Shown piece after piece: positions 28,672 through 38,240 of a DNA stretch of 64,000 bases. Source of the stretch: Chrysophaeum taylorii (Eukaryota > Sar > Pelagophyceae > Pelagomonadales > Pelagomonadaceae); contig JAQMWT010000386.1 in NCBI GenBank assembly GCA_029834535.1, positions 1-64,000 on the forward strand, read 5' to 3'. Under the pieces are notes generated by a model. The model saw only the letters and a list, made by a program, of their open reading frames with translations, searched no databases and was not told the DNA's origin. Position 1 is the stretch's first letter; each line of letters begins with the position of its first letter. The position numbers were made by a program, and so were the translations under genes.

Positions 28672-31071
28672 TTGGTCATATTTATAGACGACGAGACGAA
28701 GTTTGCGACGACTTTAGGCGTGGATGGAATGGCTGATGTCTCCTATATTTGTCGTGGGATGGTTGAAAAACTGGAAAAGGATAGCATCATCCTTGACCGG
28801 GGCGATCTTCCAGTCGAGCGCACCCTGTACGGGTCAGGATTGAACAAGACGACTATCCACAAATGGGTCGCATTGCGGATTGCGCTTGCGGACGACGTGG
28901 CCGTTCCAGTTGTTGCTATTGTGGCCGATACTAATCACCTATTTTTGCTGGGAGCGCGCGATATTCGGGTGTTGGGAGCCATAGTGGACTACCCGCGAAA
29001 TCGCATTGCGTTTCTCCGCACACAAGTCGCTTATGGGCGCAAGAAGTTAAAGGTGCAGGACCGACGAGTCGATTCTCCGATTTTGACGTTCAGAAAAGCT
29101 TATGACGAGCCCAATCCCGTGGTAGTTCAGGTTTATGGGCAACAGCACCATGCGATGCAAAAGAGCCTGAGCACAGTTGAGAGCCGAGTCTACGCTCGCT
29201 TGTGCAAGATTGAAGACCTCCAGCGTCCACCGCCGAAACGAGCGGGAGCTTCGACGACTTGGGGAGTCCCTCCAGTTACGCATTCTCAAAGTTCGAACAG
29301 CGATGCCTATGAAGTGATAGCCTATGCTGCGCGCACGATGAAGGTCGAGCCTGGGCGCACCTACTGCGTGCCAGTCGCTCTTTCAGAGCCCGTGGAAACT
29401 GGGCAAGTTTTCGTTGCTACGTCTTCTGGGTACGAGCAACTCGGGGTAGTCGATGGAATGTGTTCTTCTCCTGAGGATCATGATAAGTTCGCAGCTCGAG
29501 TGGCGATATCCTCTACCCAGGATGTACCGACAGTGATTACTCAGGGTGAAGTCCTTGCTTTGGGCGATATTCTTCGTTTTGATGGCGAGCTGAATGCTGA
29601 GACGGTCGACGATTTAACGAAGGATGGTGAAGCCGAATCTAACAAGGCTAACCTATCATTCACTGTTTCGGTCGCAAGCCATCTTACTCAAGGCGATGCG
29701 GCTCCCGAACCGATGCTTTTGAGCTCAGTGCAGAAGGCGTCTCCTTCTGCCGATAAGAAGAAGAATTCTCGTCAGGAATCGCTCGGTAACGACGATTTCG
29801 ACCGACGAACTGACGAGGAGGAAAAGAAATGCCGAGAAGTTACAGAAGGCGAGATTCGCCGAAGAAGGTTTGAAAAGGTCCACTGGGTACCGATCACGTA
29901 TCGCAAGGTTGTGATGCTCTTTAGCGGCGCCGGAGGAAGTACTTTAGGACTGCAACGAGCGAACGAGTTGTGCGGGACGTCGTTTCGAGTCGTCCTTGCT
30001 CTTGACTCTTCAACAGCTGCCAACAAGGTTCATCAGAAGAATTTTCCGAAGATACCTGTGGTTCAGCACACGCTCTGCGGACGATATGACTCGACCCTCC
30101 GGTTGATCAAGGCTTATTTGCCTGAAGCGGAATGGTCATCGTCGATGTGTATAGCGTCTCCACCCTGCGTTCATTCAGCACTCTGCAACTTGGCATCCAG
30201 AGATGCTGGCAGGGGTGTTACGGCCACTAACTGGACGATGAAGCTGTGCAAAATGGCTGGCTTCATGATGTGGCTGATTGAACAGGAGGCGTCCATTATT
30301 TCGTATATAGCGCGCTCACACCCTTACGTGTACGTCGTCAATTTTCATGATATCACGCGCACTTTGATGAGCTCTCGCGTGCGATTGTTGGTTTCCAGTC
30401 ACCCACTGCACTTGCAAGAGGAGGCTCCGAAGACATGTGTGAACATGCAACAAAAATTTGCTGCAGCTTTAGGTTATGCTCATGAACGCCACCTGCTCCA
30501 GCTGAATAATCTTGGCTCGTCCCGAGAAGCAACAGATACGGCTTACACCGTTACGCGAGTTCCTCTTCGTTTGGGACCGCATCGCTCGGACACTCAGGCT
30601 TTGACTCTCGCGATGACGGCCGAGTTGCTCACGATGCCGGTGGACCATGATTGGAGCTTGTCTAAGACAGATTCGTTCAAACATTTAGCGTCTGTCGTCT
30701 CTCCAGACACTCTTGCGATTTTAGCAGTCGATCTGCACAGCTCCGTGACCAGAGGTTTCCGCCAAAGTGGCGAAGTCCTGCCGACCGCGTTGAGCCCGAC
30801 AGATCGATCTTTTGAGCAGTATTTGCGAATCTCCGACACCACCTTTCGTCACGTACAGATTCCGCTGTTAAATACGCGTACTCGTGTCGTTAAGTGGGTG
30901 TCAAAAGATGATCTCCAGGATCCCACTAAATGGGAACCGCCAGAAGCCCCTATGCTTCCGCTTCCAACAGATGCGCCGGGGACGGCTCATGCTTTTTCTG
31001 CTGCCCCCCCCCCCGACAATCAAAAGTGGACGTTCCGCCGGATCCTGAACCTGAACAGGAGCCGAAAGTAA
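28672..31071 (+). CDS. Gypsy-2 protease-like, beta-rich and C5-methyltransferase polyprotein segment
   Basis: Open for 799 codons (fossil element). Residues 11-140: protease-like, with LGVDGMADVSYI in the active-site position and FLLGARDIRVLGAIVDY as the second conserved block. Residues 210-345: beta-rich domain. Residues 410-600: C5-cytosine DNA methyltransferase, with motif I VVMLFSGAGGSTLGL (413-427), motif II VLALDSS (441-447), motif IV CIASPPCVHSALC (493-505, catalytic Cys in Pro-Pro-Cys) and motif VIII-like SSRVRLLVSSHP (567-578). The usual motif VI Glu-Asn-Val is not obvious. A further 150 residues may hold the remaining domain before reverse transcriptase. Known family reaction: methylation of cytosine carbon 5 with S-adenosylmethionine. 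The fusion makes it part of the retrotransposon polyprotein. Its motifs differ strongly from the Copia-1 domain. Confidence 0.85.
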   Translation: MVIFIDDETKFATTLGVDGMADVSYICRGMVEKLEKDSIILDRGDLPVERTLYGSGLNKTTIHKWVALRIALADDVAVPVVAIVADTNHLFLLGARDIRVLGAIVDYPRNRIAFLRTQVAYGRKKLKVQDRRVDSPILTFRKAYDEPNPVVVQVYGQQHHAMQKSLSTVESRVYARLCKIEDLQRPPPKRAGASTTWGVPPVTHSQSSNSDAYEVIAYAARTMKVEPGRTYCVPVALSEPVETGQVFVATSSGYEQLGVVDGMCSSPEDHDKFAARVAISSTQDVPTVITQGEVLALGDILRFDGELNAETVDDLTKDGEAESNKANLSFTVSVASHLTQGDAAPEPMLLSSVQKASPSADKKKNSRQESLGNDDFDRRTDEEEKKCREVTEGEIRRRRFEKVHWVPITYRKVVMLFSGAGGSTLGLQRANELCGTSFRVVLALDSSTAANKVHQKNFPKIPVVQHTLCGRYDSTLRLIKAYLPEAEWSSSMCIASPPCVHSALCNLASRDAGRGVTATNWTMKLCKMAGFMMWLIEQEASIISYIARSHPYVYVVNFHDITRTLMSSRVRLLVSSHPLHLQEEAPKTCVNMQQKFAAALGYAHERHLLQLNNLGSSREATDTAYTVTRVPLRLGPHRSDTQALTLAMTAELLTMPVDHDWSLSKTDSFKHLASVVSPDTLAILAVDLHSSVTRGFRQSGEVLPTALSPTDRSFEQYLRISDTTFRHVQIPLLNTRTRVVKWVSKDDLQDPTKWEPPEAPMLPLPTDAPGTAHAFSAAPPPDNQKWTFRRILNLNRSRK

Positions 31072-31139
31072 GGAGCGAGCCGAATGTGCGCGTCAAAGGT
31101 GAAAAGATCAATAAGAGCCACCCTGAGGTGAGGTTCAAT

Positions 31140-32200
31140 ACAAAGAAAAGTTCGATGTGCCATGGAAGGATGCGCCGCGCGATGCGGACGGTGTACCGTT
31201 ACCGCAGACTCCCGAGCACGTCAAGGACAATGAGGCGATGAAAGTCGTAATTCCGACGAAGGAAGAAGTCGAAAAGGTTGTTCGAGGAATGGGAATTCCC
31301 GACAACCCGCATCTGGATGATGATGCGAAGATGATGTTGAGCCACTGCGTGCAATACGCGTGGGCTTTTTTTGATCCGATTATGAGACCCGTAGACTCGC
31401 CACCGGTTTCTCTACGATTTAAAAAGACGCAAACCCACGACCGATCAAGATGACTCCTTATAGGTTGACGCCAGCAAAGCTCGAGTGTCTCAGAAAGCAG
31501 ATCACTGAGTGGTGTCGCGATGGAGTCATCCGACCGGCGAACTCTCCGTGGGGATTCCCTGTACTGATGCTGCCTAAGAAGGGAGCAGAAGCCGGGACGT
31601 CGAATGCTTTTCGTGCTGCAGTTGACTTGTGTCAGCTCAATGATCAGCTGGTCAATGACAGTGGACCGAATATTCGTCAAGATGATGCTTTGGCTTTTCT
31701 TGCCATGCGCCGTTGGCGGACGTGCATTGATATTCGATGGGGTTATCATAGCCTACGTTTGGCCGCCGCCGCTCAGGACGCCGTTACGATGGTTAGTCCA
31801 CTTGGAGCCCATAGTTTCTTGCGCTTGCCCCTAGGAGTAAAAACAGCAGGAGCTCTCTTTTGTTAGCAAATGGCTAGCGATTTGTCCACATGGATGTATA
31901 AGGACTTGGTCGCGTTTGTCGACGATATTATGATGGGATCGGATGAACTCCACCGACACTTACAAGTTTTGATTGAAGTGTTGTGCCATTTAGCGCTGCG
32001 AGGATATAGTGGACGAACTTCGAAGTTCCACCTCCTCAAGGATGAAATCGAGTTTTTGGGGCATATTTCGACTCCGGAAGGCTTGAAGCCGAACCCCAAG
32101 ACGTTAGAAGCGCTGCAGCAGATGCCGATTCCCGGTACGTTGCCCAATACGCGTCCCCGAAGACCCAGATTCGATCTTTCATTGGTATGAGCAACTATTC
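31140..32200 (+). pseudogene. Gypsy-2 reverse transcriptase (fossil)
   Basis: Ty3-type reverse transcriptase: YRLTPAKLECLRKQI, then GVIRPANSPWGFPVLMLPKK, RAAVDLCQLN, CIDIRWGYHSLRLA (first catalytic Asp), FLRLPLGVKTAGALF, the catalytic FVDDIMMGSDE near 31915-31945, and YSGRTSKFHLLKDEIEFLGH. All gypsy core blocks are present in order. Fossil. Confidence 0.9.
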
Positions 32201-32229
32201 CCGCCGATATGTGAAGAATTATTCGAAGA

Positions 32230-34827
32230 TTGTGGAGCCGCTCAGGCGATTGTGTCTTGAAGGCGTTAAGTTTGAATGGACGCCTGATTGCCCCAAAAGG
32301 CATATGGGACACGATCATCGAAGCTTTGGTGGACTCTCGCGGAGTTTATCATCCTGACTACGATCTTCCTTTTCAGATCCGCTCGGATTCTTCCAAGGAT
32401 GGTCTGGGCGCGTATCTTTTTCAGCTCGTGGAAATCAAGGACGAAACTGGCAAGGTGACACGAGAGGAACGAGTAGTTGAGTATTGGAGCCGAGCTGTGC
32501 CGAAAGAGATGCGGAACTATGAGCCTCGCCGGCTAGAGCTACTGGCAGTTATTCTTTCTCTTGAGCATTTCCGCTCTTATATCGAAGGTCACAAGACGAT
32601 CCTTGAAACGGATCGTCGCAACTTGACGTTTTTACGAAAGGCGAAGCACTCGTCTGGGCTGTTGGCTCGATGGGCGATGCGGCTCGCCAACTTTGATCCG
32701 GAATTGGGTTACAAACCAGGGAAGTCGCCGGGAATGAGCATCCCTGACTGTCTCTCTCGCAATCCTATAGATCATGTCATCGCGACGGACGAGTTTGGTG
32801 AACCCTTGAACCACGAGTATCTAGTGTGCCAAGAACTTCCTCGCCCTGTCGACGAAGAAGGAGTACCTTTACCTGGGTGCTATGTCATTCTGTCGTTTGT
32901 TACGACTGAGTTGCCTGTGGAGGAAGAGGAAGAGGACCTCGATGATCCGATGCAATTGGTCACGTCGCATGCTACGAAACAACGTCAGAAGCAACGTCTG
33001 CAGACCCAGCCTAGTATTTTCCGTGATGCCGATGATTACCAAGAGTACATCGACAAGATTCCGGATAATTTGACTTTGGAAGAGATAGCCAAAGAGCAGA
33101 TCACTGATGCTACATGCGAGGACATTCGTTATCGCATGGCTCAGGGCCATTCTCTTCGTCGGTACGGAGCCAATTATCGCTATCAAGTGGTGAACGGAGT
33201 TCTCTACCGTGCCGCACCTGACTTGCACCCGATGATAGTCGCACCCCGAACTTTACGGACGCGCATCATCCGACTGTACCACGACACACCTCTCAATGGT
33301 GGTCACATGGGTCGTCAAAGTACAGTGCAATCGATACTATCTAATGAGGTGGGTGCTTATATTGCTGGTTGCATAGTGTGCAAGAACGCTCGTACGCCTG
33401 AACCAAAGAGAGCACGTCTGCTTCAGCAACCGGTGTATGATGGTGATTGCGCCGTCCTTTGTATGGATTTGTTCGGACCTTTGCCCAGTGCTGGTCCCGA
33501 GACATATCTGATCATCTTTTTTGATCCATTTTCTCATTTCTTGATTCTTGACGTACTACACCATAAGACGGCTGAGTCAATCCTCGAGTCTTTTGTCGCG
33601 AATATATTACTCAGAGGTTATCTGCCTCAGAGGATTCGTACCGACAATGGGAAAGAGTTCGTCAACAAGTTGATGGAAGAGTCTTGTCATATCTTCAATG
33701 TTCGGTATAGTACCACGATTCCGCATCATGCTCAGGCTAATCCTGCGGAAAGGGTCAACCGCTGTATCAAGGCTTTCCTCCGTGCGTGCCTTCAAAACCG
33801 CAAGATCACGGAATGGCCCGTATTCGCGGAGTACATTGCTTTTTGCTACAATCGTAAGTTTATTCCGGGAACTCAGATCTCACCTTTCATGCTTCGTCTT
33901 AACCGGCAGCCTTTATTGCCAACCGATTATACGATCATGGATCGTGATGTCCGCCGCCTGCCGAAAACTCGCTCCGATGTTGTGGCAGAGACTCGCGAGA
34001 GGCTGAAGTTCTATACCGCTATGGTGAACGAAGCTCGCGAGAAGGCTCTTCGTAAACAACGTCTCGCCTACAACGCGGACCATGCCGATGCGGAGTATGA
34101 AGAAGGTTCACATGTTCTGCTCTACATCCCTTTTCTTCAGAACAAGCTTCGACCGGAATGGCGCGGTCCATTCGTTATTTTGGAACGCTTGTCTCCGGTC
34201 ACTTACAGGATCGAGTCTCTTGATTCTCCTCCTGAACGCCGTTGTGTTCATGTTAGCCAGATCATCCCTGTGATTGTTTCTCCAGTGGTCGATCGAGCTG
34301 TGCCCAAGCCCAAGGAGACGTTTCGGGATGATTACAAGTATGGTAAGTTCGTTATCTTTCGGATTCCGGATAATAAACGGTCCGATTGGCGAAAGAAGAT
34401 TTACGTCGCTGAAGTTTATGAACCCTATATGATTTTTGTGAATGATCGAGTCGCTCTGCATTTGTATGTTGATCTCGGTGGTCCCCATGACAAGGTTTCT
34501 TATTACAAGCCTACTTCGCATCTCTCTACTCGCAAGCTTAAGCCGGAATACAAGGACGTGGACGGTCACAGTTTCACCGACAAGACCAAGGTCAACAACA
34601 GTACCACTCCTTGTGTCACCGACTTCGCCCCGCATGAGATCGATGTGTTGATTCCTAAGTTCACTTTGCGTGGTGGACGCGTTCCTGAGCCTGTCGTTGA
34701 ACGTGCCTACAAGAAGATTCGTTCCCGAGACGCTCATTCAGAGCCAAGGCTCGTGCTTCTCGCCGGACTCGCTGAGGGTAGCTCGTGTTCTCACCAGGGG
34801 AGTCCGTCCTGTGGCGGCAACTCCTGA
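32230..34827 (+). CDS. Gypsy-2 RNase H, integrase and C-terminal extension
   Basis: Open for 865 codons (fossil element). RNase H: RSDSSKDGLGAYLFQLV, YEPRRLELLAVILSLEHFR and the final DCLSRNP. Integrase: zinc-binding HDTPLNGGHMG with CIVCKN, then catalytic CMDLFGPLP, RIRTDNGKEFVN and NPAERVNRCIKAF, giving the D-D-E triad with the usual spacing. C-terminal WRGPFVILERLSPVTYRI is the GPY/F module known from gypsy integrases. The last 200 residues (from about 34310) match no chromodomain that I can see. The integrase part looks whole. Confidence 0.9.
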   Translation: MWSRSGDCVLKALSLNGRLIAPKGIWDTIIEALVDSRGVYHPDYDLPFQIRSDSSKDGLGAYLFQLVEIKDETGKVTREERVVEYWSRAVPKEMRNYEPRRLELLAVILSLEHFRSYIEGHKTILETDRRNLTFLRKAKHSSGLLARWAMRLANFDPELGYKPGKSPGMSIPDCLSRNPIDHVIATDEFGEPLNHEYLVCQELPRPVDEEGVPLPGCYVILSFVTTELPVEEEEEDLDDPMQLVTSHATKQRQKQRLQTQPSIFRDADDYQEYIDKIPDNLTLEEIAKEQITDATCEDIRYRMAQGHSLRRYGANYRYQVVNGVLYRAAPDLHPMIVAPRTLRTRIIRLYHDTPLNGGHMGRQSTVQSILSNEVGAYIAGCIVCKNARTPEPKRARLLQQPVYDGDCAVLCMDLFGPLPSAGPETYLIIFFDPFSHFLILDVLHHKTAESILESFVANILLRGYLPQRIRTDNGKEFVNKLMEESCHIFNVRYSTTIPHHAQANPAERVNRCIKAFLRACLQNRKITEWPVFAEYIAFCYNRKFIPGTQISPFMLRLNRQPLLPTDYTIMDRDVRRLPKTRSDVVAETRERLKFYTAMVNEAREKALRKQRLAYNADHADAEYEEGSHVLLYIPFLQNKLRPEWRGPFVILERLSPVTYRIESLDSPPERRCVHVSQIIPVIVSPVVDRAVPKPKETFRDDYKYGKFVIFRIPDNKRSDWRKKIYVAEVYEPYMIFVNDRVALHLYVDLGGPHDKVSYYKPTSHLSTRKLKPEYKDVDGHSFTDKTKVNNSTTPCVTDFAPHEIDVLIPKFTLRGGRVPEPVVERAYKKIRSRDAHSEPRLVLLAGLAEGSSCSHQGSPSCGGNS

Positions 34828-35130
34828 CCGCTAAGGCTTACCCTCCCTTTCTCGAGGCTTGATACCCGTTCAACGGGACGCCTTTCCCTACCTTCCTAGT
34901 GACATCATACCTCTCTCTTGTGAGAAGCATTTTTGCAGTATTCTTGTAGCATTATTGCTATCATATACCATCTCTCCATCTTGTTGAGAGGCTCGGTGAG
35001 CGTGAGCAAGGTGTGTGGCGAAACATACCCGACCCCGAGTCCGTGTTTTCCTCGTTGAGTGAGGTCTAGGACGAGTCGGTGAGTGCCCCCTTTGTCACCG
35101 GGGGGTAGGGAGTGGTTTTTTGTGCCGCCA
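34810..35130 (+). repeat. Gypsy-2 3' LTR
   Basis: Runs from TGTGGCGGCA to TGCCGCCA, 321 bp, with TG and CA ends and a short inverted repeat at the termini. It follows the end of integrase coding directly. An inverted relative lies 62 bp away (35193-35771). Confidence 0.8.
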
Positions 35131-35192
35131 TATTGAGGACAGGACGCGTACAATATCTCGATAACAAGTCTTACGGTTCGGAGTCGCGCGTA

Positions 35193-35771
35193 TGGCGGCA
35201 CAGAAAAACACCCCCGACCGTAGGGTGACAAAGGGGGTACTCACCGACTCGCCCTAGACCTCACTGAACGAGGCCAACACGGACTCGGGGTCGGTTATGC
35301 TCGCCACACCACTTGCTCACGCTCACCAAGCCACTCAACTTGAGGATGGAGAGTCGATTTGTGATAGCAAGATACGCCTCTCTCGAGGGAGAGACAGGTA
35401 TGACATCACTAGGAAAGTAAGGAAAGGCGTTCCGTTGAACGGGTATCAAGCCTTGAGAAGCGGGGGGGGGGTAACTTAGCAGGGTCGGATAAGAAAGTTC
35501 GTACGAGCCGTTAACTATGTTTCAGTTTGTACTAAGACATACTCAACGGATCGCGGAGCTATGTTCATTTGTACTCAAGCAGTATGTGCCGCCACGCCGC
35601 GAGATCGTCGCGATGGAACTAGTCCCCATAGTGAAGTCGGCATCCTTTCGTCCCCTCACGCGAAAAAAGGGAAAAGCCCACGCGTTGTAGGACCCGTCGT
35701 CGCGGCGCGGGCTAGTCTCGTTTTCTTATCCGACCCTAGGGTAAGCCTTAGATGTCAGGAGTTGCCGTGTA
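35193..35771 (-). repeat. Inverted LTR related to the Gypsy-2 LTR, interrupted by a MITE
   Basis: The sequence starting TGGCGGCACAG is the reverse complement of the Gypsy-2 LTR end, and its far end near 35741-35771 the complement of the LTR start. By eye the better-aligned stretches are close to 90% alike. With 34810-35130 it makes a large hairpin-capable palindrome with a 62-bp centre. Solo LTR or part of a second, inverted element. Confidence 0.75.
35482..35736. mobile_element. 255-bp MITE inside the inverted LTR
   Basis: Inverted termini GGGTCGGATAAGAAA and its near complement TTTTCTTATCCGACCC. The LTR sequence GTAAGCCTTAG at the insertion point is present on both sides, as GTAACTTAG at 35471-35479 and intact at 35741-35751, giving a 9-11-bp target duplication. 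That length suggests a Mutator-like MITE; no coding capacity. Confidence 0.7.
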
Positions 35772-36357
35772 TGGTTAAGGCACAGTGATTTTCCTGGCAG
35801 CTGCGCCCCCTCTGGTCCGATGATTCTTTAACGCCTAAGCCCGCGAAGAGCGCGAGGCTAGCAGAGGCGTCCCTCCCGGCCGAGTCGCCGGCACCCAGTC
35901 CGTGGCTGTCCGTAGTTCTATAGCCCTGCTGACCACCGGGGCGCTCGGCAAGCATTCCGGGCCTCTTCTAGAGTGCGCGCGCGGTGGTCAGGTCAGACAC
36001 CCCCCTAGCACGAAACTTTCTTGCTGGGAGGTCGCAAACTCCCCCTGGGCACAAAACTTTAGCGCTTGGGGGGTGGCGTCCCCCCCCCAGCAAAAAGCTG
36101 TTCTCGCGCGCCCCCTCGGATGCGGCTGTCGCCAAGCCAGATGTTCTTCGAGGCATCCAGGAGGTGCACCCGTGCGGCATCACGAGCGTCGGTCGAGTCA
36201 ACAAGAACCTAAACTGCGTGAAGGACTGGTGGTTCACGACCGCCACCGCGAGAAGAAGGACTATGTATCAAAAAGAATTTCAAAACGCTTGCCACCACCA
36301 CCACCACCACCACCAAGCTTTGCCGCGATTGAAAAAAACATCGAAATGGCAAAGTGC
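35772..36357. other. Unassigned spacer
   Basis: No gene recognisable. Contains several C- or G-runs and an internal similarity between AAACTTTCTTGCTGGGAGG and neighbouring AAACTTTAGCGCTTGGGG blocks. The last 200 bp (36140-36260) match 10070-10170 and lie upstream of the second NTPase unit. A CAC trinucleotide array occupies about 36293-36315. Confidence 0.4.
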
Positions 36358-36506
36358 GTGTGACTCAAAGAAACAATTTATCGGGTTTAAAAGAAAATGC
36401 AATGGGAATATAGCCCAGCAGGATGAGCGCCATAACGAAGAAGACGGGCGCGGGTTATGATGATGTCAACTCGTAGATTGACGCACCCGGCGGCGCTTTA
36501 GGCGTC

Positions 36507-38240
36507 TTATTGACGTCGCGGCCAGAAGAGGAATTCGCCAATCTTGTAGTTCTTGGCGATGTCTTTGACTTTTTTTGTCACCTCTTCGAAAATATCAACA
36601 AGACACCAATATTTGACCTCGACGTGCCGATTGATGAGGTCCTCGTAGTACTCGGGGGTGATGATGGTGCGCCTCGGCGTCGGCGGCGGCAACGGAGGAA
36701 CGACGTAAAGGAAGACCATCGTGGCCTTGAAACTCTCCTTGCCGCGAACAGTCTGCCACTCGCCGCCTTGGCCGCACATTTCCACGACGCCGATACCTTC
36801 GAGGAGGCGCAGCACCGCTTCTGATTCGAGTTCGTTGTTCTTCGCGCCCTCGACTTTGAACCATAAAGTCGGACCGTAAGCAAAGTCGATGAATACCGGA
36901 AACTTGCTGCTGCTGCTGCTTGATTCCACGCACATCAAACCGTCGTTGTCGTGATTTTTTAGCGCTTTCAAAAACTGTTCGGTCCCTCGATAATTCGTCA
37001 CCGTGCGTCCAAGTTCGAGAGCGTCTAGAGGACGTCCCGGCTCCCATTCGAAGGGCAGCACGGAGAGCACGAAGGTGCAGACGTCACGGCGAAACATGGG
37101 AATAAAAAAAGAGTGGAGGAATGATTCGTCAGCGCGCTGGAGCTCCTCGACGACAAACGGGTGGATTGAGAGCCGGGCAAGGTTGTGCATCGACGCGATG
37201 GCATGGTTCCCGTGCCTGTCCCGCCACGTCGTCGTCGTCAAATCGCCGCCACCAAGGGTCGGAGCGATGGTGAAGCAAATCGACGAGATTTTTTTTTGTG
37301 CATAAAAATTCAGTATGTCGACGACAGAATTTTGGCGCGTGCAATCCTCCTCGACGGTTCTTTCGGCGACAGCCTTGACACTTCGGGCGCGTTCGAGGAA
37401 CTTGCGTTCGCCGAACACGTACCGAGGCGCGCAGCCCACCAGCAGCGCCCGCTGCAAGATTTCTTTTTTCTTGCTTTCGAGCGAGTCGAAGTTGTTTCCT
37501 GGGGCCGTATCCGCGGTCCAGAGCGTCGGTATCATGGCGCACAACTCCTCCTTGGTCGGCGGTCCGGTGACGAGGACGATCTTGTCCTTCTCGGCATTCT
37601 TGTAGTGTTGCTCCTCGTCGGTCGGAGCGAATTTTATGGTGCAGCACCTGGCCATGTCCGCGTAGTCTCCCCTTTCGGGCGGGTCTATGAGTACGAACAC
37701 CTCGCGGTCGCGAGCTAGGTCCGTATCGTGCCACGCGTCCGCGCCTTGGCGCGTCCACACTTCGTATTTGCCCTCGTTGTTGTTGGGTTCGAAGAGGATG
37801 ATCTGAGACTCCTTGAACCCAACGCGCATCACGGTCTTATTTGCCGCTAGCAGCTCCTGCATGGCAAAAAACATCGAGCCGCGCGTCTTTCCGGTGCCAG
37901 GGTCGCCCACGACGATGATGTGCCTGCGTTCGTTGGCGGCTTCGATCGCGTGCCGCGCCACCGAGCGCTGCTCGATTCGAGTGATCACGGCGTTATTCTT
38001 TGAATCCTGCGAGTCCTTGTCGATCGCGATCGACGGCTCTTGCACCAGCACGCCGTGCCCGGCGTGTTGCACTTTCTCGTGTAACCCCTCCGCGTCCCAA
38101 TCGTTCTCCAGCGCGCAGCACGTCTGGTGCAGCTCGACGACCTCGGCGGCGAACTGGTCGAGGTCGCGGCGGCGATTCCACGTCGCATACTGCTCTCGCC
38201 TGACGAGCGCTTCTCTAAGGAACCATAACATTCGACGCAC
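36507..38240 (-). CDS. P-loop NTPase of RHS/Crinkler-like type, copy 2
   Basis: 577 codons, nearly identical to copy 1 except in short patches. Walker A here reads GDPGTGKT, Walker B VLIDPP. Differences from copy 1 cluster near residues 308-318 (DILNFYAQKK in place of NMLRFYALEE) and near 372-382 (SFLHSFFIPM in place of SYFSY). The C-terminus ends early at RRQ, five residues before the copy 1 end. Purifying selection is suggested by many silent differences elsewhere. The three copies are too similar to be old. Confidence 0.7.
   Translation of the reverse strand: MRRMLWFLREALVRREQYATWNRRRDLDQFAAEVVELHQTCCALENDWDAEGLHEKVQHAGHGVLVQEPSIAIDKDSQDSKNNAVITRIEQRSVARHAIEAANERRHIIVVGDPGTGKTRGSMFFAMQELLAANKTVMRVGFKESQIILFEPNNNEGKYEVWTRQGADAWHDTDLARDREVFVLIDPPERGDYADMARCCTIKFAPTDEEQHYKNAEKDKIVLVTGPPTKEELCAMIPTLWTADTAPGNNFDSLESKKKEILQRALLVGCAPRYVFGERKFLERARSVKAVAERTVEEDCTRQNSVVDILNFYAQKKISSICFTIAPTLGGGDLTTTTWRDRHGNHAIASMHNLARLSIHPFVVEELQRADESFLHSFFIPMFRRDVCTFVLSVLPFEWEPGRPLDALELGRTVTNYRGTEQFLKALKNHDNDGLMCVESSSSSSKFPVFIDFAYGPTLWFKVEGAKNNELESEAVLRLLEGIGVVEMCGQGGEWQTVRGKESFKATMVFLYVVPPLPPPTPRRTIITPEYYEDLINRHVEVKYWCLVDIFEEVTKKVKDIAKNYKIGEFLFWPRRQ

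Larger units (their letters stand above)
26820..35130 (+). mobile_element. Gypsy-2: Ty3/gypsy LTR-retrotransposon fossil with a DNA methyltransferase
   Basis: Fossil on the plus strand. Order: gag (26880-28200), linker (28200-28660), protease-like domain (28672-29100), beta-rich domain (29300-29900), C5-methyltransferase (29910-30700), reverse transcriptase (31140-32200), RNase H (32330-32770), integrase (33050-34300), a C-terminal extension (34300-34820) and the 3' LTR (34810-35130). Reverse transcriptase before integrase identifies Ty3/gypsy. The 5' LTR is missing and the element begins within gag. It is broken, with about five or six breaks, but long stretches (2.4 kb and 2.6 kb) stay open, so it looks younger than the copia copies. 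Confidence 0.88.

Noticed and set aside
21727-35130. Gypsy-1 and Gypsy-2 as one element with an internal duplication
   Set aside because: The LTRs and the shared domains differ too much for a recent duplication, and LINE sequence lies between. Two elements of related subfamilies fit better.
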